A stretch of DNA of 64,000 nucleotides from Chloranthus sessilifolius (taxonomy: Eukaryota; Streptophyta; Magnoliopsida; Chloranthales; Chloranthaceae). The DNA is taken from assembly GCA_021018995.1 (NCBI GenBank), contig CM037588.1, positions 36,081,000-36,144,999 of the forward strand, written 5' to 3'. Position 1 is the first letter of the stretch, and each line of letters starts with the position of its first letter. The notes under the pieces were generated by a model. That model saw nothing but the letters and a program-made list of their open reading frames with translations, ran no database searches and was not told the DNA's origin. Of this stretch, positions 35,546 through 46,230 are shown one piece after another. Made by a program: the position numbers and the translations under genes.

Positions 35546-37037
35546 AAGCCTTTTAAACCCCTAGGTGATCCCTAGTGGAGTGAAGTCTCTTGAGGGTTTA
35601 CAGTGAAGTTACCCACAAACGTTTCCAATAAGGTCAGTTAATAGTAGTGCAGAACATTGAAGCAAGCAGCAAGCAATCATAAAGTTCAATCCACACCTTT
35701 GTCCAATCAGTTTTTAGAGGATTCTCAGCAAAAATATGGCAGTTTAAACCAAAGTACTATTGTGGCTCCTTCATAGTCACTCAGCTCATGTCTAGGTAAT
35801 TTGAGTGAAAAATAGTGCAAAGTTTACCATTAAATTGAGAATCATGTGTTAATTATGCCCCCAACAAACTTGACTTCAAACCCAAATCTCACTGGGTAGA
35901 CACTCTTAATTAAAAATAGAAGGGTGTATCAATTCTCACAGCCCAAGAGCAGTTACAGCCCTCAAATAGGACTGCAAGCATGAGCATAGCATTGCTCTAA
36001 TTTATGAAATTCCCTAACTCTTTTTACCATAGATTAAACAATTCCTCATCTCCATATGACAGCTCAATCAATTTCAGATCAGTAAGGTCTTTTTATGGGG
36101 TTGTAATGTGGCTTATGGGTGAAATTTGTAAAAGAATAAAGGGGCAAAAAGGATTCAAATTGAGAAATTAGTAAAGGTAAGGAGGTGGTTCATGACTTCA
36201 CCTTCTTCATTTAAGAACAATTCTATCTATTTCTTGAATTTTCGGATTTGTTCTAATCCTATTTTCAATCTTTCAATGAAATGACTTCTCTTTCTAATTC
36301 TCATTCCTTTTATTTTGCTTTTCTATTTTTTTTTTTGTTTTTATGGGTTGCAATGCCACAACTATTTATCACACTAGCCTTCAAATATAGTTTCTTCTTC
36401 TTTCAACCAACCATCGAACATTGCACCTCTAACCTCACTTCTCCTTCTATTTCTTGACTTCTCAGATTAAGGGTGAAGTGAAACAGGTCGAGAGGTTTTT
36501 GGGTTCAAATTTTCTAGTTTTTATCAAAGAAAACTAGGAATTTTAAAGCTCAAAAGGTGTGTCTCAAGGGCAGTTCAAAGGTGGGGCATTTTAAGCTCAA
36601 ACTTTCCAAGGGATGGCCTTACTTCATGTCCTCAATGTCATGAGTGCTGCCAAGCTATTTCAACTTGGAATTGCCTAACTTCTAGTGATCAAAGCCAGGT
36701 CTAATTAGTCCTTGGAGCAGAAAGAATTGCCAAGACACTCTTCAAGAAAATCTTTTCAGGCCCAAATCTCACTGGGTGTGGTCTTCCATCAGATTTCTGG
36801 GGTATAACCTCACAATTTTCTCTTTTTCAAGTTCACAAAGCACTAATTTTTTGAAAATTTCTTGACATTTACTTCCTACACATGTTGGAACTCCAATACT
36901 TTTAGTTTAAAAAGTTTTTCATTTCCTCTTATAAAGAAAATTTAGGTGGGGATTTTTCTTTCATTTGTTCACAGATTGTTTGTTCAATTTTGGATGCACT
37001 AACATTAACTATCCTATTCGCAAGGCATACTTTGCCA

Positions 37038-37051
37038 CACCCCCAAACCTA
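37038..37051 (-). other. A internal polypurine-tract copy
   Basis: Sense TAGGTTTGGGGGTG, exactly the terminal tract, 1.6 kb upstream of it and directly after stem-loop 2. Confidence 0.75.
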
Positions 37052-37056
37052 TGAGG

Positions 37057-37074
37057 AGCAGTGTCCTCACTGTT
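37057..37074 (-). other. Conserved stem-loop 2 (A): AACAGTG-AGGA-CACTGCT
   Basis: Six of seven positions pair; the second is an A-C mismatch, a single transition away from the perfect form in D or the G-C form in B. Confidence 0.65.
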
Positions 37075-37255
37075 CAGAGAGAAGGGTGTAGTGCAGCATG
37101 GTAACAACATAAGAACACAGAGAAAGAAAACAAACAAATGGCATAAACATTAAAGAAACTAAGCAACATCAAAAAGAAATTGCATTACAATATCTATAGA
37201 GAGTATGCAGAACTGAAACGTAAATCTACAAGAAGAAAACTAAAGCATGCTACAA

Positions 37256-40075
37256 TTATTTGCAAGCATCATCAGGCCATTCATAGAGATCAGCTAGTTT
37301 CCTCAATTCTTCGTTGGAGAGAGGTCTTTTCTTCTTGGGTTGGGGTTTCTGGGCTATCTGGCTTGGTGCCTCCTCAGATTGGGCCGCAGGTCCTTTGTCT
37401 TTCTTTAGAGTAGCATGAGATGGGACAGATCTTTTTGCAGTGACCTTTCTCCATAAAGAAGTTCGCTTAAGCTCTGGAGGGGTAGGCTCAGTGTGGGGAG
37501 GAGCAACATCCACAAGTGGAGTAGGGGTAGGTTGAGTGGAAGTGGGATCGAAGGGAGGAGCAATAGCTAGGGGGATTGGCTGAAAAAGATGAGACGTCAG
37601 CGTAGCAATCCTTCTCTCTAGAATTTCAATTTTCTTCTACGCATAAAGGAGATTGGACTTAGCGAGTTCCTATGTGGCTTTGTTTATCTCCTGGGCATTG
37701 TCCAATTTTTTCTGGAGAAATTCAACTTTCTTCTTCTCGGCTGTGGCAATGAGACGCTCAGCGTCAGCAAGTAGTTTTGCTGACTCATAACGAACCAGTA
37801 TTTTCTTCCAACCTTGCGAGATATCCCAGAGCAAGATTCTGTGCTCCAGCGCCATGTCTGCAATCCTCTCCTCATAGGTGGCTTCAAGGGAAGAGCGGGG
37901 AGCAGCCATTCCTCTTAGGATATCCCTATGGATGTAGTGATTATCTCGCATTGCATACAAAAGAGTGAGGTAAGGGGGAATGTAGAAGGAATGGCGGGGA
38001 ACAATGGGGAGGAAAGGGAGGGGAGCGGATGAAGATGAGGGAATGTAGGATGCCAGTTCCTCAGGGGGAGGTAAAATGACAGGGCTAGGTGAGAAATGTG
38101 GTTGAGGAGATTCAGGGTCAATTTGGTTGGAGGCATCTGTGAAGGCAGGTGTAGTGACTTCTGCTATATGGTGTGGGGGAGAAGTAGGTGGCGTAGGTAC
38201 ATGAATAGGTGGCTGTAGAGCTGATTGGGCTAAATTGGTCAATGAAGAATGGATGGCTGCTAAGGTCTAGGAGATGGGGGCCTGGTTGAGAAGGGTGGAA
38301 ATTATTGATAAGAGTGTGGCTTCAATGGAAGATTGGGCAGTGGTATTGGCTATGACATGGATTGTATTGATTGGAGGAGGTCTAGAATTTGGGGTAAGGG
38401 GTCAAGTTTGATAGCAGGTGGGTGTTGGAAGAGAGGGGGTAGTGGAAATGAGGAAGTGTGGGCATGTTGGTTAGAGGTGGAAGGAGGTTGAGAATGAGAA
38501 AATTGGGGGAATGTGGGCTGTGGAGAGTCAGGTAGGGGATTATAGTCATGCCCAATATCCTCAACTATGGATGTCATCAGAGATGAAAATCCTTCAGTGG
38601 TTGATATGTCTTGGGTTAGGGTAGGTGAGATGGAAAAAATTGGCTCACTCGCAAGGGGAGTGAAGAATGGAGAAGGCATGGAAGGGATGAAAAGGCTAGT
38701 GGTTGGTGTAAATGAGCTAGCTGGAATGGTGAATGAGGGCAAAGTAGGGATGGGGTCTATGAGGGAAGGAGCTAAAAATGGGGTGGATGTGGAAATGGTT
38801 GTGGGAAGGGAGACTGGGCTGTTTTGGGGAGTGGGAACTGGCAGGGAAGGAAAAGAAGGGGATATGATTGGTGGGAGAGATGGAGGGATGGTGGAGCTTG
38901 TAGCAATGGAACTGTAGATCAATGGTCGGGGTGAATGAGGGTGCAGAGGATACGAGTGGAGGTTCCGAGCCAGGGGATGTTGAACTCGGGGCAACAGAGG
39001 TGTCTAGAGTTTCTTCCTCAATCTCTTCAATTGACCTGTGGGTGCCTTTACCAATGAGGGTCCCACTGGCAGACCAAGCCCTTTTTCTAAACACTGTGGG
39101 CTTCACCCTCTCTATTTCCTCATTTTCTTTAAACACAAATCCCTTACTCCTAAGCAAAGCCGTGATGAGCTTGCTGTAGGGAAGCCCTGGTAGGGCTTGA
39201 GCATTCTTACATTTATCATGCACATCTATCATTGCTTCAAACACCAACTAGGTAGCATTAACAAATTGCCCTTTAGCGAAGAAGTATAGGGCATCCATTA
39301 TTGGCGTTCTTCTCTCTTGCTGATGACCACTAACATAGACATTCTTTCTCAAAATTGAATCGAAAAACCGTAAGCTAGGGGATAAATCTCTTCTCCTAAT
39401 TGATTCCCCAGCAATGCCTTGAGTCAGTAGCCTGGCCATTGATTTGAAAGAGACCTTCTCAGATGCAACCAGGCCATAAACTAGGTCATAAACTGAAGGG
39501 GCTCCTAACGCTATCCCTATATCTCTGTAATCCACCACCAATTTCATCTGATCAATCTGAATTACCAGGCAGGGCTCAAGAGAATCTGGCTTGGTTTTTT
39601 TCTCGAGATTCTGATACCACAACTTGACCAACCTTGGGTATGATTTTTCATTCAATGGGCTCATCATGGGTATCAAGCCTGCCTTCACCAGATAATTCAG
39701 AGTATCCTGACACTCCCCTAGTATAGAAAAATAGGGGGTGTCGAAAATGGTTTCCGGGATCAGATTTAATTCATCCACGAATTCATTGGGTGTGGACAAG
39801 TTGACATTGACCTCCAGCTCAGGGATTTCAGGCTTTGTGCCCAATACTATCTCAGGGGCTTCCTCAACCACTGCTTCACTAATTTGGACCTTTTTAGCCT
39901 TTTTGGTCTTCTTGTGTCTTGTAGTTTGCCCAGCTTCATCCATAGCAAGTTTACTTTTTGCAGGGGGAGTCTCCTTAGGCTTTGTAGGTTGCCCAACGGA
40001 TGTCCTAGTGGCTTTGGTAGTGGATTTAGAAGGCTTTTTGAAAAGATTTGCTAAGACGTCCTCTTGCTCATCCAT
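37256..40075 (-). pseudogene. A ORF2, nearly complete but broken
   Basis: Start at MDEQEDVLANLFKKPSKS (40075). N-terminus Lys-rich with KKTKKAKK, then TPNEFVDELNLIPETIFDTPY and a conserved domain (about residues 110-300) with LVKAGLIPMMSPLNEKSYPR, VVDYRDIGIALGAPSVYDLV, SMARLLTQGI, KNVYVSGHQQERRTPIMDAL and ALPGLPYSKLITALL. A Pro/Ser/Thr-rich region follows (about 38990-38450), then SIVEDIGHDYNPLPDSPQP, PPYLTLLYAM with YIHRDILRGMA (about 37960-37910), a coiled-coil-like Glu/Lys/Ala segment (37850-37680) and a basic tail. Breaks seen: TAG at 39248-39250 replacing Trp, frameshifts near 38940 and 38350, a TAG where Gln is expected near 38270, stops near 37670. About 930 residues when whole. Similar to the 'putative plant transposon protein' domain; no membrane segment. 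Function unknown. Confidence 0.8.
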
Positions 40076-41040
40076 TGCTTACTCAAACGCTTCAAATTCA
40101 CAACTAATCACCACACAAGCTTCTGAGGATGCTCAAATTATTCCCCCGGAGTCACAATATAAACTCCCAAACTTGAAACAACAGAGCGAAGCAAAAGGAA
40201 AGCTTACCGACATAAATCTATGGTTTGCGATATCTTGATGAGCGCAGGACCAAAACAGCTTGAACCAGGTGCAAAATGTAGCTTTTGGTGGATTGAAACG
40301 ATGTGGAAAATTGCTAGGAGGATGCAATAACAGCCAGTGAGGTGGAGAGGGACAAAACAAAAGCAGCAAAAATCGCCAAAGTAACTCGTAGCACTAAGAG
40401 AGTCGTCGAATGATGGAAAATGAAGTTGTCATTAGGTTTTAACAAGAAAAAGTCAATTTTTGATAGGATTGGGGGAAGTGTCAACAAGTAGTTCCTACCT
40501 GTCGACGGGTGAAAAGTAGCCATTCCACGCGAGTGTTTGATTTTAATCTTATCGATAGGTTTTAAAATTACACAGGAACCCTTCGAGAGGATTAGAGATC
40601 CTCTCGACAGCCATTTCAGCTTAGTGTGACATATTCTCAATAGGTTTCAAGTTTGAGAGACATAAACACTTCGAGAGGTTTGAATATACTCTCGACGTGT
40701 ATCCTGAACCTATCGAGAACTCCACCGATCAGCGTCAGAACCTTTCGACAACCACTTTTACACCCCCAATACCTGTCGATAACGAATTCAAACCTCTCGA
40801 CAGGTTAAAAAGCAGTTCCATTCGATTTAAATCATTCCTCAGTACCACTCTGCACATCATTTTGTCGACTCCTAAGTCAACTCGCACAGACACTGCCCAA
40901 AGATAACCAATGAATGACTCCAAAGATATTACACCTTATTTAGAATGATAAACAGTAATGAACAAAAGCAAAAACAGCAACAAAATTAACAAGACAAAAC
41001 AGCTAGTATACATAGTGTACATCATTGAAATTCATACCTG
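40076..41040 (-). other. A spacer between gag-pro and ORF2, with TCGACAGG array
   Basis: Holds TCGACAGG/TCGATAGG/TCGAGAGG variants at about 40450-40850 and a leader upstream of ORF2. It lacks any pol sequence. Colinear with 6766-7833 in B. Open frames 40314-40906 are over the array. Confidence 0.65.
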
Positions 41041-43563
41041 CTATGGGAGTTCATGGAAATGGGTGATCTTCCCAGGCGTCACTGCATTTTCAAACATATC
41101 ACCACCATCATCAAGCAATTTACCATAGGACAGTAGCTTGGGAAAATTATCTACTACAAGCTCACCTAATGCATTAAATGAAAAAACAATCCTTACTATT
41201 CAGGTAGTTTGATTAGCTTCATTATACACATTCAAGTTGACCTTCATATTGCCAAAAGTCACTTCCATGACCCCTGATTTATATTGTATGCATGCATTTG
41301 CAGTGGCCAAAAATGGCCTACCTAGGATCACAGGGATAGAAGCAGCACGCTTGCTCGATTCCATATCTAGCACCAAAAAATTAGCAGGATAGAAAAATTA
41401 GTCAACCCCAACCAAGACATCTTCTATGATACCCATAGGTTTCCTCTCAGATCTGTTACCTAGTTATAAGACTACATGTGTGGGCTTCAATTCTCCTAAG
41501 CCCATCTTCTCATATACTGAATATGAAAGTAAATTTACACTAGCTCTCAGATCTAACAAGGCTTTTTCAATGGCATGATCTCCAGTGATGCAGGGGATGG
41601 TGGGAACTCCAGGGTCTTGGAGCTTTGTTGGGGTTGCAATATTCAGTATCTGCTTCACTTTATCTGCTGAAAAGACTTTCTTGGAGAGATGTATCCTCGA
41701 TTGTCTTTTGTGGGTGCAAAAGTCTTTTAAAAACTTGGCATAGGTTGAAACTTGCTTGATTGCATCAAGTAAAGGAAAATTGATCTTTACTTGTTTAAAG
41801 GTTTCCATCATTTCCACTACTTTGGCATGCCCTTTATCAAAAGGGGAAGGTGCTTGCATTGCCGTAGGAAATGGCAAATGTGGGACTGCTCCCCCATTTA
41901 CAACCTTAACTAACTCATCATCTTTCTTTCTATTTTTATGTTTTTGTTGAGGATCATCATCATCCTCTTTATTCATCATGAGTTGCTCTTGCTGTACATT
42001 CTTTGTAATTACTTCTTTTTCTTTTTCTGAATTTTTCACAGGCCCACAGCCTACTTGATTATCCACTAGCCTTTCACTTCTCAATGTGGTGACAGATTTG
42101 GCTTCCTCATGAAAAGAGGAGACCTCTCCTACTGCATATTGTCTCCTTGGGTTGTCCATGGGTTGGCTAGGTAGCCTCCCTTCCTCTCTCTTAGTCAAAG
42201 CATTAGACAGCTGGCCAAGATGGCCTTCTATCTTTTTAATGCTTTGGCTATGAGAGTGTACAGTTTGAGATAAGGGCCCTAAATTCTGCAATAAGGCCAG
42301 AACTTGTTCCTTAAAAGAAAGTTATCTAGCAGTTGGAGGGGGTGCAGTTTGTTGTACAGGCTGAGCCATGGGTTGTTGCTAATGGGGCCTTGGAAAGTAA
42401 TTCTGTTGGTAGGGCTGAGCATTTTTATAAGGCATGGACTGTTGTGGCTGCTGTTGGTGGTTTGGAAGAGTATCTTGTCTCCACCTCAGATTGAGGTGGT
42501 TTCTCCATTGGTAACTAGCAGTAGGTTGTTGCCCAAAAAATTGAGTAGCAGCCACATGTTCCATCACAAGATCAGGAAATTGGATAGATGAAGGGCATTC
42601 CTCAAGGGAGTGAGTGGGGGACTGGCATATAACACATGCCTCCTCTACTGCAGCAGCCATGGGTGACTGCATTGCTCCCATGAGCTTACCAAATTTTTGG
42701 GTTAAACTATCCACTTTCCTCTCCAAATCAATGTATCCACTCACCTCATACATTTTTCCTCTCGTGGTATTATCTCTCACCATTCTAGGAGTTTCACAAT
42801 CTCTGACCAATGTCTCTCCTTGCATAGAGTTCTCACTGATGATATCAAACAGTTCCCAAGCCTCCTCAGGAGTTTTGTGGAGGTAGGTACCACCACAAGA
42901 GGCATCTACCATATCTCTGCTTTTAGAGTCGATTCCCTGATAGAAATTTTGAACAAGTTGCCATTCAGGAATTTGATGATGAGGGCATTACTTCAGGAGC
43001 TCCTTGAATCTCTCCCATGCTTGGTGAAAGTCCTCAGTTGGGGCTTGAGCAAATGAAATAATGTCCTTCCTCAACTAGCTTGTCTTGGACATGGGGAAAA
43101 ACTTGGCCAAAAACTGACATTGAAGGTCACTCTAGGACTGGATACTATTGGTTGGGAGCATTGACAACCAAGTTCTGGCTTTATCCTTTAGTGAAAAAGG
43201 AAAAAGTCTCATCCTGGTTGCTTCCTCCGCCAAACCTGCAATACTGAATGTGGTACGTAGTCCTAGAAATTCATCAATGTGCTTGTACGAGTCTTCTTTG
43301 CTCAGGCCATGGAAAGAGGGTAGCATTTGGATAATGGGGGACTTGATTTTCTAGTTCCCTTGAACAGCAGCGAATTGAATGCAGAAGGGAGAATTGTAAA
43401 CCCCTAGTGCATTGAATTCTTTCAAGGTCTTAGGTTTCTCACTCATTGCAGAATTATCAGAATCAAGAACAGAAGTGTGTAAGGGGTTATTAGATCTGAG
43501 AAGTCTTTTAACCTCAGGATCCAAATGAGCAATCTCAGGATTAAGAGATCTCCTCCCAAGCAT
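41041..43563 (-). pseudogene. A gag-protease, nearly full length but broken
   Basis: Start at MLGRRSLNP (43563). Gag: LKEFNALGVYNSPFCIQF, MLPSFHGLSKEDSYKHIDEF, MRLFPFSLKDKARTWLSMLP, EDFHQAWERFKELL, DMVDASCGGTYLHKTPEEAW, then CCHC knuckle CVICQSPTHSLEEC (about 42610), Gln/Pro-rich linker and SQSIKKIEGHLGQLSNAL. Protease: PTKLQDPGVPTIPC, then ALLDLRASVNL at 41560-41530; the Gly after the catalytic Asp-Leu is replaced by Arg (codon 41545-41547), which should inactivate it. ILGRPFLATANA follows. Breaks include stops near 43350, 43130, 43075, 42990 and 41460, most at Gln or Trp positions. The reading ends at TAG 41041-41043 after HELP, aligned with the end of B. About 840 codons, with no pol. Confidence 0.85.
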
Positions 43564-43886
43564 ACACACCTCAAGGATCAAGAACAACACAGTAAATCAC
43601 AGTGCAAGGAACAACAATTCAATCACAAGATAGACAACTGCACAATTATTGATATACTAAGCTATAGATCTAGAAATAGAAACAGAGTTAAGAGATGCAA
43701 ACTTAAGCACTGAATGCTTTTCCAAGTGATACAGAGCTCCTCTTAGCTCCACAGATCCAAATCTGAAATAGAGTTAAACTACAGCAAAACCTAAAGCAGC
43801 AATTAATCAAACACATGTCAGACAATTAAAAATGTTAACCAAAAAAATATGAGAAAAATTTGGATCTACCAAGTTAGAAACACAGA
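43564..43886 (-). other. A leader between PBS and gag
   Basis: About 320 nt non-coding, similar to 22526-22846 in B. Confidence 0.65.
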
Positions 43887-43904
43887 TCCCCGGCAGTGGC
43901 GCCA
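43887..43904 (-). other. A primer-binding site (tRNA-Asp)
   Basis: Sense TGGCGCCACTGCCGGGGA: two mismatches to the tRNA-Asp(GUC) complement, 6 nt inside the LTR. Confidence 0.82.
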
Positions 43905-44433
43905 AAAACTTGTTGGGCGTTTACCTTATGCTCGAAAAGGGGTTTAAAATCAAACAATTATGGAATCTCTAGATTGCACACACACCAAGGCAAACAGCCT
44001 CATAGACCTGCAAGTATTCAGGGCTATTGCAGCAAATTTTAAAAGGGTGTGTAAGGGTATGTCCACAAGGAAATGTGGTCTAACTTTCAGCAAATCTCTA
44101 GTTCCAGAGTGGATCTGGCACTCTATCCTAATCTAAGAAAGAGGAGAGGTTTTTGGAGTTTTATCACTTTAACTACAGACTACAGAATTAAATGCTACTG
44201 ATCAAAATCTAATTCAACACAGAGATCAGGGGAGATATAGAAGGGATGAAAAATCAAAGGATGAGAACAGTAGCTAGGGATATTGGTCTCTCACTGAAAA
44301 TTAAAGGAATCAATGGCAATGCTAAAATCTAAATTGCTACAATCCTCTTTTCTGGTTCCCAGCTTCACAGGTTACCCTGGCAGAGGTGAGGTATAAGAAT
44401 CTAATCTCAATAAGAGAATTGAAGCAATCCTAA

Positions 44434-44471
44434 CGCTATGATCTGTCCACTTTAATGGTCACAGACCATCC
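44434..44471 (-). other. Conserved 38-nt LTR box (A right)
   Basis: Counterpart of 33964-34001; sense GGATGGTCTGTGACCATTAA, then AGTGGACAGATCATAGCG. Confidence 0.65.
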
Positions 44472-44901
44472 TAGAGATTGTTCCACTTCAAAGATCTTGA
44501 GTAGAACAGGAAAACCATTGCAGATGTTGTAGATGCCCGGATATGAGACCCTCATAGGCTAACATCTACAGGAATATCCAACCCAGGGAAAACAAATATG
44601 AAAAAGTGAAATATAGATCATAATCACCTTTAAAATCCACAATTATTCTGCAAAATTACAACACAATTGTGTTCAGATCTGCAATATGTGCATCATACAG
44701 TTCCTTACAACGCCTTTGAATCGCTCAATTTATAGCTTAAGACGTCACCCTAACTACTGAGAAGAGTTTAGCCACTCATGATTGGCAAACGAGAGAAGGG
44801 AGAGAGGAGGAAGAAGAATGAAGAATTTTTGGGAAAATGGATCTCGCCCTAAGCTCTGGTTTTCTCAATTTCTGAATCATTTCTTCTGCATTTTTTCCAA
44901 G

Positions 44902-44909
44902 CTTTTATA
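44902..44909 (-). promoter_or_regulatory. TATA box of A 5' LTR
   Basis: TATAAAAG on the - strand. Confidence 0.65.
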
Positions 44910-45874
44910 CTCTCCTCCTCTGTCCTTAGATCTGTTTCAGCCAATCAGAACGTAAGGGAATAATTCTGTTATGTTGATGTGGCTGATTTCTCTTCTAGAA
45001 GCTCTTCTCCCATTGGCTCTCATCTGACAAGTACATGTGATACCGTTAGGATTTTCGAGCGTGGCCTATTGTGTGCCTAAAATAACCCCAGGGGTCGCTG
45101 ACGTGCTTTGGAACACATGTGCAGGTTTCTGGCATGGACAACTGCTGAAGACAGAACTGAGAAGTTCCCCAAATCGAGTATCGAGAGGTTCTAGGATCCT
45201 CTCAACAGGTTCCGTTTGGCTTTGCATGCAAATCGATAGGTTTTTAGACCTATCGAGAGGATTGACGGCACTTGTCGATAGGAATGGCGATCATCTCATT
45301 CATCTCCTCGACAGGTTCTGGTCGACTCGTTGATTGGTCGTCACAGATCCTGTTGACAGCTTGTTTTCATCCTCTCGAGGAATGCGCCCAGCAATTGTCG
45401 ACAGGATTGAGTGCATTGCACGACGAGTTCAGTTGCTCGACATGTAAATCAATCCTCTCGACATCTTCTCATTAGGCACCAGATCTTCTCAGCAGCTTAA
45501 GAGATCCCCTCGACAGCTTGATTTCTATGCTTTCTTGACTGGCACGCACTTCTCATGTGCTGTCTTTCATCTGTCTCGCCCTTAGCCATCTCTGGGTGGA
45601 TTCAATCTTCATCCCTTGGCGTTGTACTTCACCTCAGGTGCACCTAGTTGGGTTCATGGCCTTCAATGAGTTTCTCAAGCTTTGTGGATTGTTGGAGTTT
45701 GAGCACAGGTTGAGGCTACAGATTGCTTATCTGCCCTTTTTGTTGGTTGTCTGTGCTAAGGCTGTAATTTATTGCTTATCTACAAAACATGCTTAAAACA
45801 CATTATTAGACACCTCAAGGGTCTTCCAGAGGTTAGGTTAAGAGGTGAAAAATGGTATTTTTCATTGCTTAATA

Positions 45875-45879
45875 ATAGG
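45875..45879. repeat. Target site duplication of A, right copy (ATAGG)
   Basis: Matches 33439-33443; LTR fragment G resumes after it. Confidence 0.85.
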
Positions 45880-46222
45880 TACATAAAATCTATCGGAATC
45901 AAGTGAAAATCACTAGATCTTATAGATTAAATGAGCAATAAAATCAATTATTCATTGAACTAAAGAACTTACAATGATTTAATCCTCAGATCTACAGTCT
46001 CTGCAACTTCCAAACTTCTCACAATGCTTTTACCATTCAAATTACAGATCAAATTATCCCTAACTGTCATAAAGCTTTAGCGAGCCATTGCTGGGCTAAG
46101 GAGAGAAGAGAGAAAAAAGAAGAAGAAGGCCTAAAGAAATTCTAGAATATCTCCCATTTCCCTCAATTCCTCCGATCTCTCCCCCCCTCTTTCTTCTCTT
46201 CCAGATCTATTTTATTGCTTCC

Positions 46223-46230
46223 TATTTATA
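46223..46230 (-). promoter_or_regulatory. TATA box of LTR G
   Basis: TATAAATA on the - strand, downstream (in sense) of the GCTCGA motif array at 46490-47000. Confidence 0.55.

Larger units (their letters stand above)
35446..37255 (-). other. A 3' non-coding block
   Basis: 1.8 kb with no supported gene, colinear with the blocks of B, C and D, carrying stem-loop 1, stem-loop 2 and the internal polypurine tract. Open frame 35337-35531 lies across the LTR junction and is spurious. Confidence 0.7.
33444..45874 (-). mobile_element. Element A: complete Athila-like gag-protease-ORF2 element without pol
   Basis: 12.4 kb between ATAGG repeats. On the - strand: 5' LTR, tRNA-Asp PBS, gag-protease, spacer with TCGACAGG array, ORF2, non-coding block with two stem-loops and two polypurine tracts, 3' LTR. 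It is the only element here complete at both ends without a nested insertion. No RT, RNase H or integrase is found between protease and ORF2: the gap is about 1 kb and filled by the spacer. Over the first 200 nt the two LTRs differ by roughly 8% by eye, so it is not recent. Confidence 0.9.
43911..45874 (-). repeat. A 5' LTR
   Basis: 1964 bp partner of 33444-35431; the outer end reads TTAATA where TTAACA is expected. U3 array at about 45170-45510, TATAAAAG at 44902-44909, 38-nt box at 44434-44471. Frames 45037-45796 are chance frames in U3. Confidence 0.9.

Noticed and set aside
38567..38917. Gly/Val/Met-rich + strand frame of 116 residues (and 5296-5520)
   Set aside because: Antisense shadow of the Pro/Ser/Thr-rich linker of ORF2.
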